The notes under the pieces: model-generated | Seen by the model: the letters and a program-made list of their open reading frames with translations, nothing else | Databases searched by the model: none | What the model was told of the DNA's origin: nothing | NCBI GenBank assembly: GCA_002083515.1 | Contig: LWDN01000099.1 | Location: 46,600 to 72,041, forward strand | Reading direction: 5' to 3' | DNA: 25,442 nt | From: Proteobacteria bacterium HN_bin10 | GTDB lineage: Bacteria > Pseudomonadota > Alphaproteobacteria > Caulobacterales > Aquidulcibacteraceae | Part shown: piece by piece, positions 15,495-23,145 of the stretch | Numbering within the stretch: the first letter of the stretch is position 1 | How the letters are laid out: each line of letters opens with the position of its first letter | Made by a program: the position numbers and the translations under genes

Positions 15495-16307
15495 TCACAC
15501 CGTTGAATTGAGGGCTGGAGCAGCTTTCGGCAGCAACGGCTTGCGAACGGCTTGGGCGAAGCGGGCGTGATAGTCCGGATGCTCGGTGCCCATGATCCGG
15601 TCCCACCAGGTGAAGTAGAGGCCATAATTCCAGCCCGCCTGCGCGTGATGCAGGTCGTGGTGGGTGGTGGTGGTAAGGAAGTCGAACATCGGCCGCCCGT
15701 CGGCGCGCGCCGGCATCAGTTCGTAGCCTGAGTGGCCCAACGTGTTGCGCACGATCTGATGCAGCATGAAGAGGCCGGTCACGCCCCACGGCGTCGGCAC
15801 AAGGAACACCCAGAGTGGAACGAAAACAGCCATGGCGGCGGCCTCGCCTAAGTCGAAGCTGTAGGCGGTGAACGGCGAGGGGTTCATGCTCTTGTGATGG
15901 CGGCGATGAAACATCCGAAACAACCGCGGGTCGTGCATGAGCCGGTGCACCCAGTAGAAGTAGGCGTCGTGCGCCACGATCATCAGCGCCAGGCAGGTCC
16001 AGAACCAAACCGGTCCCCAGCCGGCGGCGATTTGTGGGCCCGGCAGGAAACCGAAGCGCTCCAGCATGAAGGTGATAAGGCCGACTGTGGAGAAGATCAG
16101 GATCGAGCGGATCGAGACTAGAAACTCGAGCGCGAGTTGCCTCGCCGGCGGCGACGTATCCCTGATCTTGCGGCCACGGAGGACGCCGGCCAGAACGATC
16201 CACAGCACCAGCCAGACGCCGATGGCGAAGATGACGTACCGCGTTAGGTCGGTCTGGGCGTTGTCGAGCCACTGAGCGGCGATGTCGGTGGCGAACGTGA
16301 GGTCCAT
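15495..16307 (-). CDS. Sterol desaturase / fatty acid hydroxylase superfamily membrane protein
   Basis: A 270-residue integral membrane di-iron protein. Hydrophobic segments lie near 23-43, 64-82, 100-118 and 160-185. The eight-His iron-binding set is present: HDAYFYWVHRLMH (His113, 121, 125), HRRHH (134, 137, 138), the lone His192 in GHSGYE, and THHDLHH (216, 217, 220, 221). Such enzymes hydroxylate or desaturate lipids, sterols or carotenoids using O2; the substrate here is unknown. AAGGAG lies nine bases before the ATG. Two membrane-bound AraC-type regulators lie directly upstream on the same strand, a neighbourhood that suggests they control it. A direct repeat 90-125 bases upstream of its start is a possible operator. 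Confidence 0.88.
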   Translation of the reverse strand: MDLTFATDIAAQWLDNAQTDLTRYVIFAIGVWLVLWIVLAGVLRGRKIRDTSPPARQLALEFLVSIRSILIFSTVGLITFMLERFGFLPGPQIAAGWGPVWFWTCLALMIVAHDAYFYWVHRLMHDPRLFRMFHRRHHKSMNPSPFTAYSFDLGEAAAMAVFVPLWVFLVPTPWGVTGLFMLHQIVRNTLGHSGYELMPARADGRPMFDFLTTTTHHDLHHAQAGWNYGLYFTWWDRIMGTEHPDYHARFAQAVRKPLLPKAAPALNSTV

Positions 16308-16397
16308 GATCTTGCTCTCCTTGCGATCCCGTCGCGGGGAGAGCGGTCGCTCAAAACGAGGCGCCCCGGCTTGCCGAAGCCGGAAAATCCCTGGGCA

Positions 16398-16434
16398 TTT
16401 CCGGAATCAGCGAGAGATTTCGGGATTCGGCGAG
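16398..16434. promoter_or_regulatory. Direct repeat, candidate AraC-type operator upstream of the desaturase
   Basis: TTTCCGGAATCAGCGAG (16398-16414) and TTTCGGGATTCGGCGAG (16418-16434) match at 14 of 17 positions and are spaced 20 bases apart, about two helical turns on one face of DNA. AraC-family proteins commonly bind such direct repeats. The second copy lies inside the 3' end of the regulator gene, so part of the similarity could be coincidental coding sequence. Confidence 0.35.
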
Positions 16435-17441
16435 CCTTGAGTGCGCCGAAACTCGGTCGGGGTTAGCCCGGTGGCTTCCTTGAAGGCCCGGTTGAACGGC
16501 CCAAGTGAGCCGAAACCCAGGTCGAAGGCGATGGCCGCAACGGTGGTTCGCGCCTGCTCCGGATCGGTGAGCATGCGTTTGGCGGCCTCGATCCGCCGCG
16601 CGTTAATGAAGGCGGCGAAATTGCGGAAGCCGAGGCGGTCGTTGATCAGCCGCCGCAGCCGGTGCTCGGGCAAGCCGATAAGGTCCGCCAGCGCGCCGAT
16701 GGTCAGCCCCTCGCGGCGCCAGACCTGATCGGCGTCCATGGCCCGGTTGAGACGATCCAGTGCTGCTTGGTCTGCCGCGCTGGCAGGCGTCGCCTGCGGC
16801 TGCTGGCTGGTCACGCCAAGCAGGTCGGCGGGCCCGCGGAGAAAAATGGCGGCGCCAGCGATCCCCAGGGCTGCGAGCGCTGCGCCGTTGATCAAATCAC
16901 GAGCAGGCAGCTCCAAGCCGGCGATCTGCAGGCCCGCCATCAGCAAGGCGTAGAGCGCGACGATGGCCACGAATGGCGTGCGGATGCGCAGACGCGCTTC
17001 GACCAAATCTCCCCGCCAGGTCCGGAACACGATGCTCAGTGCATGCAACGCAAGGCTTGCCTCGCAGAGTTTCTGTGCGAGCCAGATTGGCCTCAGGCCG
17101 GAGACGTAAGCAGCCAACCCGAGCGCGAGCAGTCCCGCGACAGGCGCGAGCGTCGCGAGCTTTATCGAGCGGTCCTCGAACAGGGTGACCACAAACAGCC
17201 AGATGAATCCTGTCGCGCCCAACGACAGGAGATTGATCGCGAAGTAGACGATGCCGCCTTGGTCGCTGAATGCGCGCGAACTCTCAAGCACGTGCCCAAT
17301 GGCGGCGACGCAGAGCAAGAGCCCGGCGATCCCCACAGGCTTTCCATGCGCGACTCGCCAGATGCCAACGGCGGCGGAGACGAGCGATCCGATAGCGATC
17401 CCACGCAGTACGAGTTCGTAGGCGACCATAGGATCAGTCAT
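16407..17441 (-). CDS. AraC-family regulator with N-terminal membrane sensor (copy 1)
   Basis: A 344-residue protein. Residues 1-205 hold about seven hydrophobic helices (for example FAINLLSLGATGFIWLFVVTLF and LATLAPVAGLLALGLAAYVSGL). After a Pro/Ala-rich linker comes an AraC/XylS double helix-turn-helix (about 240-335: GLTIGALADLIGLPEHRLRRLI, NFAAFINARRIEAAKRML, then AIAFDLGFGSLGPFNRAFKEATG). It is probably an inner-membrane one-component sensor that binds DNA; the signal is unknown. Its ATG overlaps the 3' end of the upstream paralogue by eight bases, so the two are translationally coupled. It ends 99 bases before the desaturase start, in the same direction. Confidence 0.88.
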   Translation of the reverse strand: MTDPMVAYELVLRGIAIGSLVSAAVGIWRVAHGKPVGIAGLLLCVAAIGHVLESSRAFSDQGGIVYFAINLLSLGATGFIWLFVVTLFEDRSIKLATLAPVAGLLALGLAAYVSGLRPIWLAQKLCEASLALHALSIVFRTWRGDLVEARLRIRTPFVAIVALYALLMAGLQIAGLELPARDLINGAALAALGIAGAAIFLRGPADLLGVTSQQPQATPASAADQAALDRLNRAMDADQVWRREGLTIGALADLIGLPEHRLRRLINDRLGFRNFAAFINARRIEAAKRMLTDPEQARTTVAAIAFDLGFGSLGPFNRAFKEATGLTPTEFRRTQGSPNPEISR

Positions 17442-18486
17442 TTTGAGCGCCGCTGTTTGCCGCTCTCCGAAACTCGGTCGGGGTTAGCCCGGTGGCTTCC
17501 TTGAAGGCGCGGTTGAACGGCCCGAGCGAGCCGAAGCCCAGGTCAAAGGCGATGGCGGCGACCGTTGTGCGGGAGCGCTCGGGATCGATCAGCACTCGCT
17601 TGGCCGCCTCTATGCGGCGATCGTTCACGAAGGCGGCGAAGTTGCGAAAGCCGAGGTGGTCGTTGATGAGCCGCCGCAGCCGGTGCTCGGGCACGCCCAC
17701 GTCTTCCGCTAGAGCGCCTATTGTCAGCCCTTCCCGGCGCCAAGCTTCGCCTTCGCGCATGAGCGCGGCGAGCTTGTCCAGCGCGGCGCGGTCGCCGGGA
17801 TCGGGACTTGGCGCCGTGGGCGCCGGTGCGGATAGCGTCGCACCGAACAATTCCGGACGCGCTTGCAGAAAGACGGCGGCGCCGGCGGCGCAATAGAACG
17901 CCAGCGTCCAGGCCCCGAGCGGCCGGAACCAATCGTAGAAGAAACCGAGCGACTCGGCGATTTCGAAGACCGAGAGGGTGATGACGTAGAGCGTGACCAG
18001 CGTCAGAAACGGGCCGCGGATGCGGCGGCGGCTCTCGACCAGGTCGCCGCGCCAGCTGCGCGCAATGACGTAGAGCGCGTGCGCGCTGAGGCCCGCCTCA
18101 ATCAGATTGTGAGCGACCCAAATATATGAGGCCTGCGGCCGGGGGAGCCAAACACCGGCCAACCCTATGATCGTGAGCAGAGCCCATGGCCACAGCGTTC
18201 GGTGCGAGACAGGTTTGTCTTCGAAGACGGCGACGATGAACAGCCAGAACAGACCCGCACCGCCGAGCGAAAGGAAGTGAATCGGATAGGTGAGCCAGCC
18301 AATGGCCTGATGCAAAACCGGAGACGTGTTGATGGCGTAAGCGACGGTGCCGAGGCAGAACAACGCACCGGCGAGGCGTGCATGCGGCTGCAGGCCAGGC
18401 CGCGCGAAACTCGCCGCCATCGCGACGAGCGCGCCGATGGCGATGCCGCGCGCCAGCATTTCCAGCGTGGTGAGTTCCGGACTCAT
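17434..18486 (-). CDS. AraC-family regulator with N-terminal membrane sensor (copy 2)
   Basis: A 350-residue paralogue of the neighbouring regulator with the same layout: seven hydrophobic helices (about 1-210, including FLSLGGAGLFWLFIVAVFED), a Pro-rich linker, and an AraC-type DNA-binding domain (about 245-345). The two DNA-binding domains are nearly identical while the membrane halves have diverged, so they may read different signals but share operator preference. The last 45 bases of the helix-turn-helix are almost identical in DNA between the copies. No strong ribosome site is seen before the ATG at 18486. It is the first gene of a likely minus-strand operon with copy 1 and possibly the desaturase. 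Confidence 0.88.
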   Translation of the reverse strand: MSPELTTLEMLARGIAIGALVAMAASFARPGLQPHARLAGALFCLGTVAYAINTSPVLHQAIGWLTYPIHFLSLGGAGLFWLFIVAVFEDKPVSHRTLWPWALLTIIGLAGVWLPRPQASYIWVAHNLIEAGLSAHALYVIARSWRGDLVESRRRIRGPFLTLVTLYVITLSVFEIAESLGFFYDWFRPLGAWTLAFYCAAGAAVFLQARPELFGATLSAPAPTAPSPDPGDRAALDKLAALMREGEAWRREGLTIGALAEDVGVPEHRLRRLINDHLGFRNFAAFVNDRRIEAAKRVLIDPERSRTTVAAIAFDLGFGSLGPFNRAFKEATGLTPTEFRRAANSGAQND

Positions 18487-18536
18487 GCGCGCGGTCTGAT
18501 ACGGCTAAACGCGGTCGTACGCAATTTTGCTTGAAG

Positions 18537-18719
18537 TCACCCAAGCGTGCGCACCGCCGCGCGTGTGGCGTCGTCGGCTGGGAACAGCAGTTCGAGCCGC
18601 AGATCGCGGATGGTGACGTCTTCGCTGGTGCCGAAATGCGCGATCGCTGACAAGAACCGCAGCTGGCCGGCAGGCGTGTTCATGACGAACGGCAGCAGCG
18701 GGCGGCGCGTGAACTGCAT
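18537..18719 (-). pseudogene. 3' fragment of an XRE/MmyB-type regulator gene
   Basis: The open frame encodes 60 residues matching the C-terminus of the intact regulator at 21367-22149 (RRPLLPFVMNTPAGQLRF, then AHFGTSEDVTIRDLRLELLF). The helix-turn-helix and most of the ligand-binding domain are missing. The DNA match covers 160 bases (18552-18711 against 21379-21538) with 11 mismatches by my count; 86 bases (18559-18644) are identical. The mismatches in coding phase look synonymous, as expected for a remnant of a once-functional paralogue rather than a fresh copy. No ribosome site is seen, so it is probably not expressed. Confidence 0.75.
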
Positions 18720-18802
18720 AGCTCAAGCCTGCTGTTCGCGCGCCAGACGTGGACTTCCCCACCGTCGTGTCCTGCGCTAGCTTGCCGCCGGGGGAGGCGA
18801 GA

Positions 18803-21343
18803 ATGCGGGTGATGCTCTCTGCCGTCGCGGCTTTGCTCGCGATGACCACGGCGGCGGCGCAGCCGTTGCCCGACGATTTGCGCTCTGCGCCGATCACCGT
18901 TGCGGAATATCAGCAGTACAATGAAGAGCTTGAGCTGGTGCGCGCGCTGGCGCGCCAGCGCAGCGCCGACGCACGCATCGCGTTGGCGCGGCTGTTCGTC
19001 GAACGCGCGCAGTCGGCGCGGGCGGAAGGGCTCTACGACCTCGCGTTTCGTTATCTGATCGCGGGCGCGCGGGTGTCGCCGCAGAATAGCCCGATCTTTC
19101 GGGCCGGCTTGGCGCAGGCCGTCGATGCGACGAACGATTATTTCGAAGTCGAGGATGCGTCATGGGCGCAGTTCTATGACGCTCGCGAGGGTTCGTTCCT
19201 GGTTGGGCGACAGCACAACGTTGAGCTCTGGAACGGACGCACGCGCGCGTTGGTGCGCGCCTTCGCGGCGGATGATCGAGTCGAGGGCGAGCGCAACCCA
19301 TACACGCCAAGCCTGAGCGCGGACAGAAGCCGCCTGATCGTGTTCGGGGACGTTCTGGACACCGTCGCCCCGCTGCGCCTTTGGAACGTGGACACGGGCG
19401 CGCTGATTCGGCGCTACGATTATGGAGCGGTGATCAGCGCCGCACGCTTCAGTCCGGACGGGCGATCCTTCGTGATGCGCGTCATCTACAGGGACGAAGA
19501 TCGTGGGGAGTTTCAGCTTCTGCGAGCGTCAGACGGCGCCGAGCTCGCGGTGCTGCACGCGTGTTGCCACGCCTCGTTCAGCGAAGATTCGAAAGTCGTC
19601 GCGGTCGCTGATTGGAATCGTGTGTTGGTTGCGGACGCGGGCACAGGCGCGATGCGCGCGGAAATCGATCTGCGCCCGTTGCTGCCGGCGGAGGTCCAGG
19701 GCATCCGGCGGTGGGCGCATGTGGAATTGTCGCCGGACGGAAGCGCGTTGCTGTTGATGCAAGACCTCAGCAGAGATTGCTACGTGATCGGCCTCTCGGG
19801 CGCGGCTGCGCCCGCCTTGCGGCTGTCGCCGTACGCGGAATCGCTGGAGGATACGGCGAACAGATATGTCCGCGCCGCGTTCTTGGGCTGGGCCGATGCG
19901 TCGCGTATGCTGGTGTCGCTGCCGGGAGAGGATGGCGCGCTGGCTTATGTGAACGCGCGCAGCGGCGGTGTGACGCCGGCGCGCTTTGAAGACCTCGACA
20001 CGCGCAGCCGCGCGTTCCTGCGTGTGCTCGAAGATGGGGAAACGTCCTCCCTCGTGCGCAATCTGGACACCGGCGAGACGACGGAGGTTGCCATGCGAAT
20101 CCTTGGCGTCAGCGACCGGTTCGATCTGGTTTTGACACTACCCGAAAACTACGAGCGCAACCGTCCGGGCCATTCCGATCGGATCGTTCGAACACTCGAC
20201 GGCAGGCAGATCGCGCGATTGCCGGGCCACAATCTCTTTGCGAACCACGAATTGGTCGAATGGCGCGCGCACGCGCTGCTCACGGAAGCTGGCCCTGACA
20301 TGAGGTTTTGGCCCAACGACGAAGGACGCGCCGAATGGCGCGCGGCGTCTGGTGCTGAGATTGCGGCGCTGGCGCAACGTTACGAAGTGGATTTGACGGC
20401 GACTCATTCGCAGAGAGTCGAAACGCACAACGCGGTCTACGTAAGGCGCGGCGATGGGGCCTTGATATCGATTCTCGGCGCCAACCCCGCTGATATCGAA
20501 CGCGCGCGCGCCAACCCGACGCCGGATGGCATCGGCGCTGTCATGGCGTCTGCGCCGCACGATGTCTTCACGGTCTACCTGACGTCCTCCTTCGACGCGG
20601 GCCATACGCGTGTGGCCGTCACCGACCAGCAGCGCGCTGGGGTCTACGATGTCGCTTCCGGCCGGCCGATCTTCACGCCGCCTCCTCATGGTGCGGACGA
20701 TACTTTCTGGGACGTGGCGTTGAGTCCCGACGGCCGCTTGGTCGTGGTGTCATGCCGAGATTCAGTCTCGATTTACGATGTGGATAGTGGGCGATTAGTG
20801 CGCGCGCGGCCGGCGGGCGCGTTGCGTTCGCGGTTCACGCCGGATGGGCAGTCGATCGTTTCGCTCGACGGTGGCGCGATCACGATCTGGTCCCGGCGCA
20901 CCGGCGAAACCATGTCCGTTCTCCGCACTGAGCGCGAAGTGTCGGACTTCGCCTTAAGCCCAAACGGACAATTCGTGCTGGTCAGGCATGGCGACCACGG
21001 CGACGAGTGGGTGCTTTGGGACGTGGCGACACGCAAGAAGTTGGGGGAACTTATTGTGGCAAGCCGCGGAAACGTCAGGTTCGCGGACGACGGTGAGGCC
21101 GTCCTTGCGTTCGAGCGGAACTACGGCGCGTGGGGCGACGTGAACGATGACGTATGGGAGGTGCGTGAATGGGATATCCGCCGCCTGGTGCAGCCGCTCA
21201 ACACGCTGATGCGCGACGCGTGCGCCTACTATCTGGAGGAGCGTAGCTTCAGCGCCGAGGAAATCGAAGCGGACCCGCTGATCCGCGAAGTCTGGGGCAG
21301 GGACGGTAGAGCCGATCGCGATGTCTGCGAGGGGCTGGTTTAG
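18803..21343 (+). CDS. Secreted beta-propeller (WD40/YncE-like) protein, unknown function
   Basis: An 846-residue protein with a signal peptide (MRVMLSAVAALLAMTTAAA, cleavage likely before QPLP), then a helical region (about 25-110, resembling TPR-type helices: RALARQRSADARIALARLF). A long series of propeller-like blades follows, with repeated patterns such as FSPDGRSFVM, LSPDGSALLL, LSPDGRLVVV, FTPDGQSIVS and LSPNGQFVLV, each followed by a strand ending in LWD or IWS. The number of blades (about 600 residues) suggests two propellers. The C-terminus DACAYYLEERSFSAEEIEAD and ending RDVCEG resembles tails of other bacterial WD40 proteins. It is likely periplasmic, with Cys residues that could form disulfides. 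GGGGAGG precedes the ATG at 18803; an earlier ATG at 18749 lacks support. Confidence 0.82.
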   Translation: MRVMLSAVAALLAMTTAAAQPLPDDLRSAPITVAEYQQYNEELELVRALARQRSADARIALARLFVERAQSARAEGLYDLAFRYLIAGARVSPQNSPIFRAGLAQAVDATNDYFEVEDASWAQFYDAREGSFLVGRQHNVELWNGRTRALVRAFAADDRVEGERNPYTPSLSADRSRLIVFGDVLDTVAPLRLWNVDTGALIRRYDYGAVISAARFSPDGRSFVMRVIYRDEDRGEFQLLRASDGAELAVLHACCHASFSEDSKVVAVADWNRVLVADAGTGAMRAEIDLRPLLPAEVQGIRRWAHVELSPDGSALLLMQDLSRDCYVIGLSGAAAPALRLSPYAESLEDTANRYVRAAFLGWADASRMLVSLPGEDGALAYVNARSGGVTPARFEDLDTRSRAFLRVLEDGETSSLVRNLDTGETTEVAMRILGVSDRFDLVLTLPENYERNRPGHSDRIVRTLDGRQIARLPGHNLFANHELVEWRAHALLTEAGPDMRFWPNDEGRAEWRAASGAEIAALAQRYEVDLTATHSQRVETHNAVYVRRGDGALISILGANPADIERARANPTPDGIGAVMASAPHDVFTVYLTSSFDAGHTRVAVTDQQRAGVYDVASGRPIFTPPPHGADDTFWDVALSPDGRLVVVSCRDSVSIYDVDSGRLVRARPAGALRSRFTPDGQSIVSLDGGAITIWSRRTGETMSVLRTEREVSDFALSPNGQFVLVRHGDHGDEWVLWDVATRKKLGELIVASRGNVRFADDGEAVLAFERNYGAWGDVNDDVWEVREWDIRRLVQPLNTLMRDACAYYLEERSFSAEEIEADPLIREVWGRDGRADRDVCEGLV

Positions 21344-21366
21344 CGCGGGTGGGCGGCGCATGGCCG

Positions 21367-22149
21367 TCACAGGGCCGCCACCGCTGCGCGTGTGGCGTCG
21401 TCGGCTGGGAACAGCAGTTCGAGCCGCAGATCGCGGATGGTGACGTCTTCGCTGGTGCCGAAATGCGCGATGGCCGAGAGGAACCGCAGCTGCCCGGCGG
21501 GCGTGTTCATGACGAACGGCAGCAATGGTCGGCGTGTGTTCGTCGGCGCCGCCATCGGAATGCGCGCGCACGCTTTCTCGAGGTCCGCCAGCAATTCGGC
21601 GAACAGCGCGTCGCCGCCGGCGTCGAGCGCTTCGACTTGTAGGCGCGCGCGCAACTCGGCCAGCACTTCGGGGAAGTTGGCGATGATCACTGGCGCGGCG
21701 TCGCCGCGCGTCAGCATGCGAATGAGATTCATCTCATCGCCGCCGCCGCCCAGCGCAGCGAGCAGGGTGCGCGCCGTCGCGTTGGCTTCGAGCACGGTCC
21801 AGTGACGATCGACCAGCAAGGCCGGATTGGGCGCATGCCGCGCGATCATCTCGTCTAGAATGACGCGAAACGGGCGCAAGACTTCCGAGTCGAGCGGCGA
21901 GGCCGGGAACACCGGCGCAAACCCCGCCGCCTGCAGGAGCGCGTTGCGGGCATTGAGCGGCAGCAACAGGCCTTCGGCCAACGCCAGCACCATGTCGCGG
22001 CTGGGTTGCGCGCGCCCCGATTCCAGAAACGAGAGATGGCGCGACGACACCTCGCAGGCCATGGCCAGATCGAGCTGGCTCATGCGGCGGGCGCCGCGAA
22101 ACTGACGCAGCGCCGCGCCGAAGGCCGTGGTGCTTTCCTGGACTGACAT
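21367..22149 (-). CDS. XRE-family regulator with MmyB-like ligand-binding domain
   Basis: A 260-residue DNA-binding protein. Residues about 8-65 form a Cro/CI-type helix-turn-helix (LRQFRGARRMSQLDLAMACE, then SSRHLSFLESGRAQPSRDMV). The remainder is the MmyB-like domain (NPALLVDRHWTVLEANATAR, with MNTPAGQLRF and TSEDVTIRDLRLELLFPADD near the end), a PAS-like fold found in many actinobacterial and proteobacterial regulators and thought to bind a small, possibly fatty-acid-like ligand. The start at 22149 is chosen from the domain start; no strong ribosome site is seen, and in-frame ATGs at 22185 (GAGG close by) and 22242 are alternatives. It is divergent from the small membrane protein at 22257, its most likely target. 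Confidence 0.88.
   Translation of the reverse strand: MSVQESTTAFGAALRQFRGARRMSQLDLAMACEVSSRHLSFLESGRAQPSRDMVLALAEGLLLPLNARNALLQAAGFAPVFPASPLDSEVLRPFRVILDEMIARHAPNPALLVDRHWTVLEANATARTLLAALGGGGDEMNLIRMLTRGDAAPVIIANFPEVLAELRARLQVEALDAGGDALFAELLADLEKACARIPMAAPTNTRRPLLPFVMNTPAGQLRFLSAIAHFGTSEDVTIRDLRLELLFPADDATRAAVAAL
21379..21538. repeat. Direct repeat copy 2 (partner at 18552-18711)
   Basis: This 160-base stretch is the 3' end of the intact XRE/MmyB gene. It repeats 18552-18711 in the same orientation, 2827 bases apart. The two copies bracket the beta-propeller gene almost exactly (18803-21343). The run 21386-21471 is identical to 18559-18644. The pair could recombine and delete the gene between them. 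Confidence 0.8.
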
Positions 22150-22256
22150 GAGGGCAGGGTGCAGGCGGCGCGGCGCCAAGTCCATGACCTCGGAGGTAAT
22201 TGCTTCGCTTCTCCGCTTCGGCCGACACTCCGCGGGCATCAACGAGGAGCGGCGTC

Positions 22257-22688
22257 ATGAGTGGACTATGGGCGGTTTGGATGAAGGTCTGGTGCTGGGG
22301 CGTGTTGGGCTTCGGCGTACTGCTGGTGACGGCGGCGGTCCCGCCCATCGATGGGCTTGTTCGTACGCTCTTTGCGCTGTTCAGCACCGATCCGGCCAAT
22401 CCCGCGGCGTTCGATCTCCAGGCCGTGCGTTTCGGGCTCGGTCTGCAGGGCGCGCTGACCATCGGCTGGGCGCTGACCATGATGGTGCTGGTGCGCGCGG
22501 CGGAGACTCTGGGCGCGCCGGTCTGGCGCGCGCTCACTTTCGCGCTGCTGATCTGGTACGCGATCGACAGCGCGATTTCGGTCGCCACCGGCATGGGTTT
22601 CAACGCGATCTCGAACACGCTGCTGGTGATCGCTTATCTGGTCCCGGTGCTGGCGTCCGGCGCGCTGAAGGGAGAGGCGGCCCGGTAG
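22257..22688 (+). CDS. Small four-helix membrane protein, unknown function
   Basis: A 143-residue protein with about four hydrophobic helices (near 9-30, 63-83, 93-113 and 118-136), including VWCWGVLGFGVLLVTAAV and NTLLVIAYLVPVLASGAL. I do not recognise a family. GAGGAG lies seven bases before the ATG at 22257; the frame is open from an ATG at 22200, but that part overlaps the regulator's promoter region. It is transcribed divergently from the XRE/MmyB regulator, which suggests regulation by it. It is 55 bases upstream of the lipoprotein gene on the same strand. Confidence 0.75.
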   Translation: MSGLWAVWMKVWCWGVLGFGVLLVTAAVPPIDGLVRTLFALFSTDPANPAAFDLQAVRFGLGLQGALTIGWALTMMVLVRAAETLGAPVWRALTFALLIWYAIDSAISVATGMGFNAISNTLLVIAYLVPVLASGALKGEAAR

Positions 22689-22743
22689 GGCTCTTGGCAG
22701 GGGGGCGTCTTCCGGGCAGGGTCGCGCAGACGGAGGGTATATC

Positions 22744-23145
22744 ATGCGGGCTTTGATCCTGGTGCTGGCGTTGGCGGCGTGCACACCACCAACGAGCGAG
22801 GCGCCGGAAGCGGCGCCGGCCGCTGAGGCTGTTGCCGAATTGGCCACCGTGGCCACGCCCGCCAGCGGCGCGCGGGTCACGAGCCCCTTGCAGGTGAGCG
22901 GCGTCGCGCCGGCGAACTGGTTCTTCGAAAATCAATTCCCGGTGCGGCTGATCGGCGCCAGCGGCGAGGAGATCGCGATGGCGCCGGCGCATCCGCGCGT
23001 CAGCTGGACCGATCCGGGGCCGAAGGAATTCGACGCCGAGCTTTCATTCACCGCCACCGGCCCGGCGACCTTGGTGCTGGAAGAAGACATGCCGGGCGAA
23101 GGTAATGAGCCGCGGCAAGTGCGCATTCCGGTGGTGCTGGAGTAA
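22744..23145 (+). CDS. Gmad2-domain lipoprotein
   Basis: A 133-residue protein with a lipoprotein signal: LVLALAACTPP, where LAAC is the lipobox and Cys13 the lipidated residue. An Ala/Pro/Glu-rich spacer follows (to about 38), then an immunoglobulin-like Gmad2 domain with the family signature PASGARVTSPLQVSG, NWFFENQFPVRLIG and FDAELSFTA. Gmad2 was first noted in spore-germination proteins but is widespread in lipoproteins; the role here is unknown. GGAGG lies seven bases before the ATG. Its stop codon directly abuts the stop codon of kdsA on the other strand. Confidence 0.87.
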   Translation: MRALILVLALAACTPPTSEAPEAAPAAEAVAELATVATPASGARVTSPLQVSGVAPANWFFENQFPVRLIGASGEEIAMAPAHPRVSWTDPGPKEFDAELSFTATGPATLVLEEDMPGEGNEPRQVRIPVVLE

